31,944 nt of DNA, from the NCBI GenBank assembly GCA_045658305.1, contig JAZOUT010000166.1, positions 1 to 31,944 on the forward strand, given 5' to 3'. The notes under the pieces were generated by a model, which was not told the DNA's origin, did not search any database, and was given only the letters and a program-made list of their open reading frames with translations. This DNA comes from Aphodosoma sp045658305 (lineage in GTDB: Bacteria; Bacteroidota; Bacteroidia; Bacteroidales; Paludibacteraceae). Made by a program: the position numbers and the translations under genes. Below, one piece after another: positions 8,630 through 17,084 of the stretch (within the stretch, counting starts at the first letter, position 1; every line of letters starts with the position of its first letter).

Positions 8630-10075
8630 ATGAAACCATTAAAATTTTTGCTTAGTTTAGTTATATTATTCTGTGTGGCGTGTGAGCCTTCTAGTGTAGA
8701 CCCAAAACCAGATGATAAGGAGGATAAAGATACATTGTCAGTTGCACAATATGGGTTGGAGTATCTTTATGATATGGCGACTTTGGCGCATATAACTATT
8801 ATTGTAACAGAGGATGATTGGAATGATTTTCTTTCGTATTACGACCAAAATCCGCATAATGAGGAGTATATTCCTGCTTCATTTAAATACGAAAAAAATG
8901 GTGAAATTTTTGGATTAGATAGTATAGGTATTCGCTTACGTGGTAATACAAGTCGCAGAAGACCTGAAGGCAATGTAGGCGAACAACATCGCAAGGATAG
9001 TGATTGGCATCACGCTCATTTTGGAGTGAAGTTCGACGAATTTGTTGATGACCAAACTTTCTGTACAGCTGACCGTATCTATCTCAAATGGCATAAAGAT
9101 GATGCAAATTATTGTCGTGAGGTATATTGTTACGATTTATTCCGTCGTTTTGGCGTATGGTCTGCACCAAGAGCATGTTACACACGTTTGAGTATATTTG
9201 TTAAAGGTGATGATAAGCCAGTTTATATGGGTGTATATGCGCTTATTGAAGGTATGAAAGATAGTTATTTGCGTAGTCGTGTTGAGGCTGGTAAATATAC
9301 TACCGAAGATGGATTTTTATGGAAAGCATCGTATGGCGCAAATCTTAGTCCGAGCACTATGACCGACAATAATATGGGAGTAGAAGTGGCAGCATTGAAT
9401 CCATCTCAGAGCGAGACGTATATGTACGACCTTAAAACAAAGAAAAAGAAACTCACAGAGGCACGTGAACAATTGAAGTCGTTTGTCAACGATATGAATG
9501 TATTGAAAAGTGGTAGTGCCGAATTGAAGGCGTATCTCGAATCACGAGTTGATGTAGATCTATTTCTTCGTGCGTATGCTGTGAATGTGGCGGTAGGTAT
9601 GTGGGATGACTATTGGTGTAATATGAACAATTATTATTTCTATTTTGATAATAATAAGTTTATTTTTATCCCATACGACTATGACAATACATTAGGTACA
9701 TCAAATATAATGGAAAATTCGGGTACGCACGATCCGTTGAATTGGGGTAGTCTTGGTGGCGACCGTGTGTTGATGCGTAAGGTGATGTCAATACCAGAAT
9801 ATAAAGCACAGTATGTGGCATATCTTAAAGAATTGGCATCTAATCCTGAATATTTCAATTATGAAGGTTCGCTCGCTCGTATTCGTGCTTGGCACAATAT
9901 GATAAACGAGTATGTGAGCAACGACACCGGTGAAGATATGGCGATAGAAGATAGACCTGCCTCTTGGGGAAATTGCCATTTCTATAGACTTTTTTCAGGG
10001 AATGATCAAGGCGGGCGTAATGGAGAAGCCAATTTTTTTAAAACAAAAATTAGAATTATAAACGAATTAAAATAA
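8630..10075 (+). CDS. CotH kinase-family lipoprotein
   Basis: The product has 481 residues with a lipoprotein signal (KFLLSLVILFCVAC, lipobox Cys about 18), then an Asp/Lys-rich linker, so it is probably anchored in the outer membrane. The rest resembles the CotH family, atypical protein kinases first known from Bacillus spore coats and common as surface lipoproteins in Bacteroidota. Supporting motifs are RLRGNTSRR (about 101-109, the IRxRGNxS-type motif), LKWHKDD and the late FIPYDYDNTLG segment, which matches the acidic metal-binding motif of the family. The substrate is unknown. The gene follows sprA by 11 bases and precedes clpP by 7, so it may be cotranscribed with sprA, though a functional link is not established. 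Confidence 0.85.
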   Translation: MKPLKFLLSLVILFCVACEPSSVDPKPDDKEDKDTLSVAQYGLEYLYDMATLAHITIIVTEDDWNDFLSYYDQNPHNEEYIPASFKYEKNGEIFGLDSIGIRLRGNTSRRRPEGNVGEQHRKDSDWHHAHFGVKFDEFVDDQTFCTADRIYLKWHKDDANYCREVYCYDLFRRFGVWSAPRACYTRLSIFVKGDDKPVYMGVYALIEGMKDSYLRSRVEAGKYTTEDGFLWKASYGANLSPSTMTDNNMGVEVAALNPSQSETYMYDLKTKKKKLTEAREQLKSFVNDMNVLKSGSAELKAYLESRVDVDLFLRAYAVNVAVGMWDDYWCNMNNYYFYFDNNKFIFIPYDYDNTLGTSNIMENSGTHDPLNWGSLGGDRVLMRKVMSIPEYKAQYVAYLKELASNPEYFNYEGSLARIRAWHNMINEYVSNDTGEDMAIEDRPASWGNCHFYRLFSGNDQGGRNGEANFFKTKIRIINELK

Positions 10076-10082
10076 ATGAATT

Positions 10083-10751
10083 ATGCAAAAATCAGAATTT
10101 CAAAAGTATGCTACCAAACATCTTGGTATGAATAGTTTAGCATTGGAGCAATATATGGCTTCTAATAGTTATATTTCACCATCAATTCTTGAAGAACGTC
10201 AACTTAATGTAACTCAAATGGATGTATTTTCGCGTTTGATGATGGACCGTATAATCTTCCTTGGTACACCTATCGATGATTATGTTGCTAATGTGATTCA
10301 AGCGCAACTTCTTTTCCTCGATACATCAGATCCAGGTAAAGATATCTCTATTTATCTCAACTCTCCTGGTGGTTCGGTGCATGCAGGTCTTGGTATTTAT
10401 GATACTATGCAATATATTGGTTCGGATGTGGCAACTATTTGTACAGGTATGGCAGCATCAATGGCAGCGGTATTGCTTGTTGCTGGCAAAAAAGGTAAAC
10501 GTTCGGCATTGAAACATTCACGTGTGATGATTCACCAACCAATGGGAGGCATGCAAGGTCAAGCATCTGATATGGAGATTAATTACAAACAAATAATGCT
10601 TCTCCGTGACGAATTATATCAAATTATTTCAGACCATTCAGGGCAATCATTCGAAAAAATTATGAAAGACTCTGATCGTGATTATTGGATGACATCGGCT
10701 GAAGCTCTCGAATATGGTATGATTGACCAAGTTTTACAACGTAATAAATAG
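10083..10751 (+). CDS. clpP: ATP-dependent Clp protease proteolytic subunit ClpP
   Basis: ClpP forms the double-heptamer peptidase chamber that degrades proteins unfolded by ClpX. The product has 222 residues, slightly longer than E. coli ClpP because of an N-terminal extension typical of Bacteroidota. The catalytic triad is visible: Ser126 in GMAASMAAVLL, His151 in MIHQPMGG and Asp200 in DRDYWMT. The oxyanion-loop sequence LNSPGGSVHAGLGIYD (92-107) is intact. clpX follows 83 bases downstream, separated by a heptamer-based hairpin, so the two probably form one unit. Confidence 0.98.
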   Translation: MQKSEFQKYATKHLGMNSLALEQYMASNSYISPSILEERQLNVTQMDVFSRLMMDRIIFLGTPIDDYVANVIQAQLLFLDTSDPGKDISIYLNSPGGSVHAGLGIYDTMQYIGSDVATICTGMAASMAAVLLVAGKKGKRSALKHSRVMIHQPMGGMQGQASDMEINYKQIMLLRDELYQIISDHSGQSFEKIMKDSDRDYWMTSAEALEYGMIDQVLQRNK

Positions 10752-10820
10752 TAGCGAGTATTTAGTAACGAGTAGCAAGAACTTGTTGGTGTTATTTCTC
10801 GCTATTCGCTACTAAAAGTC
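10752..10820. repeat. Heptamer-based inverted repeat between clpP and clpX
   Basis: Units TAGCGAG, TATTTAG, TAACGAG and TAGCAAG run at a seven-base period. The distal part (TCGCTAT, TCGCTAC) is nearly their reverse complement, so the spacer can fold into an imperfect hairpin. It may attenuate or process the clpP-clpX transcript, but no T-run marks it as a terminator. Confidence 0.6.
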
Positions 10821-10834
10821 TAAATATCTAAAAT

Positions 10835-12082
10835 ATGGCAAAAAGAAATCAAGATGAACCACGTTGTGGATTTTGTGGACGTTCGCAGAGTGAAGTACCC
10901 CTATTGCTTACGGGTATAGGGTGTAATATTTGTAGCGAATGTGTAGAGTTGGCATATGGCGTGGTGCAAGATAATGCAAAACAAAAGAAAAGTAAAAAAG
11001 GAGGTTTCAACCTCGATATTGAAGATCTTCCTCGTCCACGCGAGATAAAAGAGTTTCTCGACCAATATGTTATTGGACAAGACGAAGCAAAAAAATATCT
11101 CTCAGTGGCGGTATATAACCACTACAAACGTATTCTCCAACCAAAAGATAATAACGATGTAGAGATTGAGAAATCTAATATCATATTGGTCGGTCGCACA
11201 GGTACAGGTAAAACATTGCTTGCTAAGTCAATAGCAAAAAAACTGCATGTGCCATTCACTATTGTTGATGCAACAGTGTTGACCGAAGCTGGTTATGTAG
11301 GTGAAGATATTGAATCTATTTTGACACGCTTACTCCAAGCATGCGATTATGACGTAGAGGCAGCAGAACGAGGAATCGTATTTATTGACGAGATAGATAA
11401 GATTGCACGTAAAGGTGATAATCCGTCAATCACTCGCGATGTTAGTGGCGAAGGTGTGCAACAAGGACTCTTGAAACTGCTTGAAGGTTCAGTTGTCAAT
11501 GTTCCACCACAAGGAGGACGTAAACACCCTGACCAAAAAATGATTCCTGTCAATACTCAAAATATACTCTTCGTATGTGGTGGAGCATTTGATGGTATTG
11601 AACGCAAAATCGCACAACGACTCAATACTCACGTTGTAGGGTTTGGTTCAGTAGGACAACAAAATATTATCGACCGTGACAACCTTTTGCAATATATTGC
11701 GCCACAAGATTTGAAGTCGTTTGGACTTATTCCTGAAATCATTGGTCGTTTGCCAATTCTTACATATCTCAATCCACTTGATAGAGATGCTCTTTTGCGA
11801 ATACTTATTGAACCTAAAAACTCAATTATCAAGCAGTATATCAAACTTTTCGCAATGGATGGAGTAGAACTTACAATTGAGGATGATGTGAAAGAATTCA
11901 TTGTAGATAAAGCAATTGAATATAAACTTGGAGCACGTGGTTTGCGTTCTATTGCAGAGTCGATTATGATGGATGCGATGTATGATGTACCTTCTTCAAA
12001 AAAGAAAAAACTTGTTATTACACGAGCATACGCCGAAGAAAAATTATCTCGTGCGCATCTTAATTTACACATAGGAGAATGA
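10835..12082 (+). CDS. clpX: ATP-dependent Clp protease ATP-binding subunit ClpX
   Basis: ClpX is the AAA+ unfoldase that feeds substrates to ClpP. The product has 415 residues: an N-terminal zinc-binding domain with Cys11, Cys14, Cys33 and Cys36, Walker A GRTGTGKT (120-127), Walker B IVFIDEID (181-188), the pore-loop region (GYVG, about 153-156), a ClpP-docking loop reading VGFG instead of the classic IGFG, sensor/arginine-finger segments and the C-terminal domain (KLGARGLRSI). The small lipoprotein gene begins 10 bases downstream. Confidence 0.98.
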   Translation: MAKRNQDEPRCGFCGRSQSEVPLLLTGIGCNICSECVELAYGVVQDNAKQKKSKKGGFNLDIEDLPRPREIKEFLDQYVIGQDEAKKYLSVAVYNHYKRILQPKDNNDVEIEKSNIILVGRTGTGKTLLAKSIAKKLHVPFTIVDATVLTEAGYVGEDIESILTRLLQACDYDVEAAERGIVFIDEIDKIARKGDNPSITRDVSGEGVQQGLLKLLEGSVVNVPPQGGRKHPDQKMIPVNTQNILFVCGGAFDGIERKIAQRLNTHVVGFGSVGQQNIIDRDNLLQYIAPQDLKSFGLIPEIIGRLPILTYLNPLDRDALLRILIEPKNSIIKQYIKLFAMDGVELTIEDDVKEFIVDKAIEYKLGARGLRSIAESIMMDAMYDVPSSKKKKLVITRAYAEEKLSRAHLNLHIGE

Positions 12083-12092
12083 GGAAACATTT

Positions 12093-12953
12093 ATGAAAAA
12101 AATCATTTTATTATTCTTTGCTGTTTTATTCTTTGCTTCTTGTGAGCAACAGCCGACTTCTTCTGAAGAAGAAGGTGTTTTACCAGGTTTCTTTTCTGTT
12201 TCAGAGACAGAAAAGATTCGTTTTTCGAAAGGTAATCTTCAATATCAAGCCTCAACTGATACGTGGCGATTTGCCGAAAATCAGTATGATGTTATAGGGG
12301 CTGATAATAGCAATATCTCTAATTCTTATGATGGTTGGATTGACCTTTTTGGTTGGGCAACTTCAGGATATAGTAATTCAATGCCATATCAAACTTCTGA
12401 TGATATATCAGATTATGGTCCAGAAGACGAATCTATAGCCGAAACCAATTATGATTGGGGGGTATTTGCTAAAATATCAAACGGGGGAAATAGAGTGGGA
12501 TTGTGGCGTTTGCTTACCAAATATGAGTGGGAATATATACTCAATGTCCGTGAAAATGCTTCAAAACTGTTTGGCGTAGGATGTGTGAATGGAGTAAATG
12601 GACTTATTCTATTGCCTGATAGTTGTGTTATTCCAGAGGGGGTGACGTTTAGAGCTGCCGTAGCAAGTGATTCAGGAGCAGAACTATATAGTATAGTCAA
12701 TGATTTTGATTTAGCAGAATGGACACTTTTAGAAGAGGCTGGTGCGGTGTTTTTTCCAGCAGCAGGAGCACGTTTAGGTACAAGGGTTATGTACACAAGT
12801 GTAGCAGGCTATTATTGGACAGAGACAATTTTTGAATACGATGCTAAAAGTGTATATTGTATGGGATTTGATTCAAGTCGTGCAGTATGGGAAGGATTGA
12901 GCAATCGCACAAATGGACGCTCTGTTAGATTAGTAAAAATCGGAAACAACTAA
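12093..12953 (+). CDS. Lipoprotein with FISUMP-like domain
   Basis: The product has 286 residues. The N-terminus KKIILLFFAVLFFASC has a clear lipobox (FASC). It is followed by GFFSVSETEKIRFSKGNLQYQASTDTWRF-type sequence, which I recognise as a motif common in Bacteroidales surface lipoproteins; the C-terminal part (GYYWTE.. RSVRLVK) resembles the Fibrobacter-type paralogous domain or an FGE/C-type-lectin-like fold. It is probably exposed on the cell surface, with an unknown ligand. It follows clpX by 10 bases and may be read through from clpX, though a functional connection is unlikely. Confidence 0.7.
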   Translation: MKKIILLFFAVLFFASCEQQPTSSEEEGVLPGFFSVSETEKIRFSKGNLQYQASTDTWRFAENQYDVIGADNSNISNSYDGWIDLFGWATSGYSNSMPYQTSDDISDYGPEDESIAETNYDWGVFAKISNGGNRVGLWRLLTKYEWEYILNVRENASKLFGVGCVNGVNGLILLPDSCVIPEGVTFRAAVASDSGAELYSIVNDFDLAEWTLLEEAGAVFFPAAGARLGTRVMYTSVAGYYWTETIFEYDAKSVYCMGFDSSRAVWEGLSNRTNGRSVRLVKIGNN

Positions 12954-12980
12954 TTACTATTCACTACTAACCAAATACTT

Positions 12981-13604
12981 ATGTCTGAAAACATTAAACC
13001 AAAATTTGATACTTGTTTTTTTGAGCGTTATGCCAAAATAACGTTAGAAACCTTTTTAGGTGATAGGTATTCCAAATTAGTAAATAAGGACAGACCTGAT
13101 TTGCAAACCGAAGATGATACCATAGGTATCGAAGTTACGCGTGCCTTGAAAGAGTCTAAAGTCGAAGCAATAAAATTGTTGAATGAGATGGCAGTGGCAA
13201 AGGTAAAAGATTTACCCGAACTCAACGATAAACGTGCATCAGGGTATGTTTATGGTTTAGTTAATACCAATTCAGTTGGAGCAGAGGAGCATAGATACTG
13301 GCTCGAAGCATCACCACTCAAGCGAGTTATTGAAAATAAAGTAAAGAAAGTTATAAATGGTTTCTATGGTAATTTCAAAGAGTTTGGATTGTATATATTC
13401 ACAAAAGACGATTTAACTGCCAATGACCTAATAGCAGCAATGAAATTAACACTCGAGTTACAAGAAGGCGCAGAATGGCAATTTCAAACCCTCTACATCT
13501 CAGAAGTGCAAAACCTTTATGTTTGTGATGTGGCAACGTTATCGTATAAGCAATATCCTATTTCCGAAGAGTTATGTAAGAAATTCTTCATAAATTCAAT
13601 ATAA
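12981..13604 (+). CDS. Hypothetical protein, possible PD-(D/E)XK-like fold
   Basis: The product has 207 residues with no signal peptide or membrane segment, so it should be cytoplasmic. I do not recognise the family. RPDLQ (38-42), then ten residues, then IGIEVTRAL (48-56), resembles the PD..(D/E)x(K/T) core of nuclease-fold proteins that bind but may not cut DNA, since the catalytic Lys is replaced by Thr. The rest is mixed alpha/beta with charged helices. A short heptamer stretch (12954-12975) separates it from the lipoprotein gene, and the GH97 promoter follows. Confidence 0.6.
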   Translation: MSENIKPKFDTCFFERYAKITLETFLGDRYSKLVNKDRPDLQTEDDTIGIEVTRALKESKVEAIKLLNEMAVAKVKDLPELNDKRASGYVYGLVNTNSVGAEEHRYWLEASPLKRVIENKVKKVINGFYGNFKEFGLYIFTKDDLTANDLIAAMKLTLELQEGAEWQFQTLYISEVQNLYVCDVATLSYKQYPISEELCKKFFINSI

Positions 13605-13619
13605 GTCAAATATTTTTCT

Positions 13620-13627
13620 TACCTTTG
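13620..13627 (+). promoter_or_regulatory. Putative -7 box upstream of GH97 gene
   Basis: TACCTTTG matches the Bacteroidota -7 consensus TAnnTTTG and lies 22 bases before the GH97 ATG at 13650. No good TTTG -33 element is seen at the usual distance. Confidence 0.4.
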
Positions 13628-13649
13628 TCGTATATTTATAGTGCATGTT

Positions 13650-15797
13650 ATGAAACGATTATTTTCTTTTTTATTGTTTGTAGCTATTGCTACTACATCT
13701 TTTGCCATATCGGTTGGCTCTCCTAATCAGCGTATTAAATTGGTTTTTGACATTAATCTAAAAGATAGTGTGCCATATTACCAAGTCTTTTTTGACGGTA
13801 AAGAAGTCATTGCAAAGAGCGAAATGGGATTTTTGCTTGATGGCGATAAGGATTTAAAGCGTGGTTTTTCTCTTAATAGTGTAGATATAAAAGATTTTTC
13901 TTCAACGTGGATGCCTATTTTAGGTCAATATGCTGAAATTGAAGATAAATATACTAATTGTGTTGTTAGTCTTATCCAAAATTCAACAGGTCGTACTATG
14001 CGTATTGTTTTTAGACTTTATAATGAGGGTATTGCTTTCAGATATGAGTTTGACAAACAAGATAATTTGGGTTATTTCCGTATAGCAGATGAGGTTACTC
14101 AATTTGCAATGACAGATGACCATACTGCGTGGTGGATTCCTGGTGCGTATGATTCAAATGAATTTTTCTATACAAAGAGTAAATTGTCTGATATAGATGC
14201 AACTAAAGTAGATGGTTCGGGCATTGGTACAAATCAAGTATTTGATAAAAATGCAGTGCAATCGCCAATTATGATGAAAACGTCTAAAAAGCTGTATTTG
14301 AATATATTTGAAGCAGCGTTGGTTGATTATCCAGCTATGCATTTGCTTTATAATAAAAAGAAAAAAACTTTTAATGCGGCTTTGGCTCCAACTCCAATTG
14401 AGGGAGTGAAAGCTTTTATGCAAACGCCTTGTAATACGCCATGGCGTACGATTTTCATAACTGATGATGCTCGTGAAATCTTGGCTTCGAGTATGATTTT
14501 GAATCTTAATGAACCTTGTAAAATTGAGAATACAACTTGGATTAAACCTATTAAATATGTAGGTATTTGGTGGCAAATGCACGCTCCTGGTCAAGGTGCT
14601 TGGAATTATGCTGATATGCCAAATATTAAATTGGCAGAAACAGATTGGTCTAATTTGACTCCAAATGGGCGTCACTCTGCAACAACCGAAAATACTATGC
14701 GTTATATTGATTTTGCTGCAGAGCATGGTTTTGACGCAGTATTAGTTGAAGGATGGAATGTTGGTTGGGAAGATTGGGCTGGTCAATGGAAAGAAGAGGT
14801 GTTTGATTTTGTTACTCCTTATCCTGATTTTGATGTAAAAAAAGTTACTGCTTATGCAAGATCTAAGGGAATAGAACTTATTATGCATCACGAAACTTCG
14901 GGTTCAGCAACTAATTATGAACGTTGTATTGATGAGGCTTTTGATTTTATGGAAGAGTATGGCTATAATTCAGTTAAAACAGGTTATGTAGGTCGTATTA
15001 TTCCTCGTGGCGAATATCATGATGGACAATGGATGGTGAATCATTATAATCGTGTGCTTGAGAAAGCTGCTGATCGTAGAATTATGGTGAATGCGCATGA
15101 GCCAGTGCGTCCTACGGGTTTGAGTCGTACTTATCCTAATCTTTTAGCATGTGAGGCTGCTCGTGGTAATGAGTTTAATGCTTGGAGTGTAGGAAATCCT
15201 CCTTCTCATGAAATAGATTTAGCATTTACTCGTCTTCTTGGTGGAGCAATGGATTATACTCCAGGTATTTTCGAAATAAAAATGGATTATTATCAATCTG
15301 GCAATCCTTGTCAAATTCACACAACATTAGCAAAACAATTGGCTTTGTATGTAACAATGTATAGTCCATTACAAATGGCTGCTGATTTGCCTGAAAATTA
15401 TGAACGTTATATGGATGCATTCCAATTTATTAAGGATGTGGATGTAGATTGGCTTGATACAAAAGTGCTTGAGGCAGAACCTGGTGAATATATTACTATT
15501 GCTCGTAAAGGGAAAAAATATGGACAATGGTTTGTTGGGGCTATTACTGCTGCAAAAGCACGTAAAGCAGTTATTGATTTTTCTTTTTTACAACCAGATG
15601 TTAAATATATAGCTACAGTGTATGCTGATGCAAAAAATGCTGATTGGCAAGAAAATCCAAAGGCTTATACAATAACTAATTATATAGTTACAAATGAAAC
15701 TAAAGCTAAAATTCAATTAGCAGCAAGTGGTGGATGTGCAATTTCACTTAAAGTTGCAACAACTGAAGATTTAGAAAAAAAATATAAAAAATTGTAA
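13650..15797 (+). CDS. GH97 family alpha-glucosidase, SusB-like
   Basis: The product has 715 residues from the ATG at 13650, preferred over the upstream GTG because it begins directly with the signal peptide MKRLFSFLLFVAIATTSFA. GH97 enzymes hydrolyse alpha-glucosides in the periplasm; SusB serves starch use. The order is an N-terminal beta-sandwich, then a TIM barrel from about residue 300. The segment VKTGYVGRI resembles SusB and lacks the Asp nucleophile of retaining GH97 galactosidases, which fits the inverting type. Candidate carboxylates lie in MHHETSG (Glu about 415), NAHEPVRPTG (Glu about 484) and the ACEAARGNEF segment. No SusC/SusD genes are nearby. coaC starts one base after the stop. 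Confidence 0.93.
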   Translation: MKRLFSFLLFVAIATTSFAISVGSPNQRIKLVFDINLKDSVPYYQVFFDGKEVIAKSEMGFLLDGDKDLKRGFSLNSVDIKDFSSTWMPILGQYAEIEDKYTNCVVSLIQNSTGRTMRIVFRLYNEGIAFRYEFDKQDNLGYFRIADEVTQFAMTDDHTAWWIPGAYDSNEFFYTKSKLSDIDATKVDGSGIGTNQVFDKNAVQSPIMMKTSKKLYLNIFEAALVDYPAMHLLYNKKKKTFNAALAPTPIEGVKAFMQTPCNTPWRTIFITDDAREILASSMILNLNEPCKIENTTWIKPIKYVGIWWQMHAPGQGAWNYADMPNIKLAETDWSNLTPNGRHSATTENTMRYIDFAAEHGFDAVLVEGWNVGWEDWAGQWKEEVFDFVTPYPDFDVKKVTAYARSKGIELIMHHETSGSATNYERCIDEAFDFMEEYGYNSVKTGYVGRIIPRGEYHDGQWMVNHYNRVLEKAADRRIMVNAHEPVRPTGLSRTYPNLLACEAARGNEFNAWSVGNPPSHEIDLAFTRLLGGAMDYTPGIFEIKMDYYQSGNPCQIHTTLAKQLALYVTMYSPLQMAADLPENYERYMDAFQFIKDVDVDWLDTKVLEAEPGEYITIARKGKKYGQWFVGAITAAKARKAVIDFSFLQPDVKYIATVYADAKNADWQENPKAYTITNYIVTNETKAKIQLAASGGCAISLKVATTEDLEKKYKKL

Positions 15798-15798
15798 T

Positions 15799-16338
15799 AT
15801 GTTAAACGGGAAGAAAATTATTTTAGGAATATCAGGTGGTATAGCTGCCTATAAATGTGGTGAATTAGTTCGTCAATTCATTCAAGCTGGTGCAGAAGTG
15901 CGCTGCGTTACAACACATAATGCTTTGGAGTTTGTTACTCCGGTTACACTTCAAACGCTTTCACGTAATAAAGTTTATACTGAAGTATTTGAACCTGTTG
16001 GGGTATGGAATCCTGAGCATGTAAGTCATGCTGATTGGGCAGATTGTATGGTGGTTGCACCTGCTACGGCTAATATTATTGGTAAATTTGCAAGTGGTAT
16101 TGCCGATGATGCGTTGTCAACTACATTCTTGGCATTTGATAAGCCTGTGTTTATTGCTCCAGCGATGAATACAAAAATGTATGATCATCCTATTGTTCAA
16201 CGTAATATGGATATTTTGAAGGGTATAGGCGTAGAATTTATTGAACCAACAGAAGGTGAATTGGCTTGTGGTGTAGTTGGTAAAGGTCGTATGGAAGAGC
16301 CTGAAAACATTGTTGCCTATTTAAATAATAAACTATGA
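15799..16338 (+). CDS. coaC: Phosphopantothenoylcysteine decarboxylase (CoaC half)
   Basis: CoaC decarboxylates 4'-phosphopantothenoylcysteine using FMN, the third step of coenzyme A synthesis. The product has 179 residues with the full HFCD flavoprotein pattern: GISGGIAAYK at the FMN-binding N-terminus, the catalytic His in HVSHADWAD, the PAMN motif (FIAPAMNTKMY) and the substrate-clamp motif GELACGVVGKGRM with its reactive Cys. In most Bacteroidota this domain is fused to CoaB; here it ends with its own TGA, which overlaps the coaB ATG by four bases, indicating translational coupling. Confidence 0.94.
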   Translation: MLNGKKIILGISGGIAAYKCGELVRQFIQAGAEVRCVTTHNALEFVTPVTLQTLSRNKVYTEVFEPVGVWNPEHVSHADWADCMVVAPATANIIGKFASGIADDALSTTFLAFDKPVFIAPAMNTKMYDHPIVQRNMDILKGIGVEFIEPTEGELACGVVGKGRMEEPENIVAYLNNKL

Positions 16339-17042
16339 AAAAAATATTAATCACTGCGGGTCCTACATACGAAAGAATAGACCCAGTGCGCTTTATTGGT
16401 AATTATTCTACAGGTAAAATGGGATTTGCTCTTGCCGAGGCATGTGCTGAGGTGGGGTATGATGTGACATTGATAGCAGGTCCAGTTCAGATAAATATAT
16501 CGGAAGAGTGGCGCGATAAAATTCATCGTATTGATGTTGAGAGTGCAGGGCAGATGTATGAGCAAGTGATGAAATATTATCCAGAAATGAATGGTGCAAT
16601 ATTGTGCGCAGCAGTGGCTGATTTTACTCCGATAGTAGTGGCAAATCAAAAGATTAAGCGAGAGGGAGATAATATGATTATTGAACTCAAACCAACTCAA
16701 GATATTGCGGCTTCGGTGGGGAAAATTAAGCGTGAAGACCAATTTCTTGTAGGTTTTGCGTTAGAAACAAATGATGAAGAGGCGCACGCTTTGGGTAAGA
16801 TGCGACGTAAGAATTTTGATTTTATCGTGCTTAATTCATTGAATGATAAGAATGCTTGTTTTGGTTATGATACCAATAAGATAATGATTTTAAAAAATAC
16901 GGGCGAGAAATTGATGTTTGACCTCAAACCCAAGAAAGAGGTAGCGAGAGACATTGTTAAAGAATTAGGAATTTTTGCGATAAGCGAAGGCAGAACCAAG
17001 CTCTGCTTGAGTTATGCTGAGCGAAGCAAAAATCACGACTGA
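16335..17042 (+). CDS. coaB: Phosphopantothenate-cysteine ligase (CoaB half)
   Basis: CoaB joins cysteine to phosphopantothenate (CTP-dependent in most bacteria). The product has 235 residues with the Rossmann-like motifs ITAGPTYERIDPVRFIGNYSTGKMG (4-28), AAVADF, the Lys motif QKIKRE, LKPTQDI and GFALET. The ATG lies inside the coaC stop (ATGA). The last 24 or so residues (from about GIFAISEGRTK to NHD) do not look like a normal CoaB end: they are encoded by a dispersed structured repeat (family A, 16971-17052, inverted) that supplies the stop codon. The catalytic part is intact, so activity is expected. Confidence 0.93.
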   Translation: MKKILITAGPTYERIDPVRFIGNYSTGKMGFALAEACAEVGYDVTLIAGPVQINISEEWRDKIHRIDVESAGQMYEQVMKYYPEMNGAILCAAVADFTPIVVANQKIKREGDNMIIELKPTQDIAASVGKIKREDQFLVGFALETNDEEAHALGKMRRKNFDFIVLNSLNDKNACFGYDTNKIMILKNTGEKLMFDLKPKKEVARDIVKELGIFAISEGRTKLCLSYAERSKNHD

Positions 17043-17052
17043 AAGGAGTAAT
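16971..17052 (-). repeat. Family A structured element, copy at the coaB 3' end
   Basis: ATTTTTGC (16971-16978) pairs perfectly with GCAAAAAT (17026-17033), and an inner stem CAAGC/GCTTG is also present. On the minus strand the flank (ACTCCTTTCAGTCGTG) and the linker (CTTCGCTTATC) match the tandem copies at 23715-24033. It encodes the C-terminal tail and stop of CoaB. Confidence 0.75.
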
Positions 17053-17084
17053 TAACAATTAAGAATTAATAATTAAGAATGAAA
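17050..17084 (+). repeat. Heptamer array forming the porD-type leader
   Basis: Units AATTAAC, AATTAAG, AATTAAT, AATTAAG and AATGAAA run without a gap. The ATG start codon of the next gene (17079) lies inside the last unit. Confidence 0.8.

Noticed and set aside
16971..17033. Terminator of the coa genes
   Set aside because: The stem is long-range with a 47-base interior and no T-run follows; similarity to dispersed elements is the better explanation.
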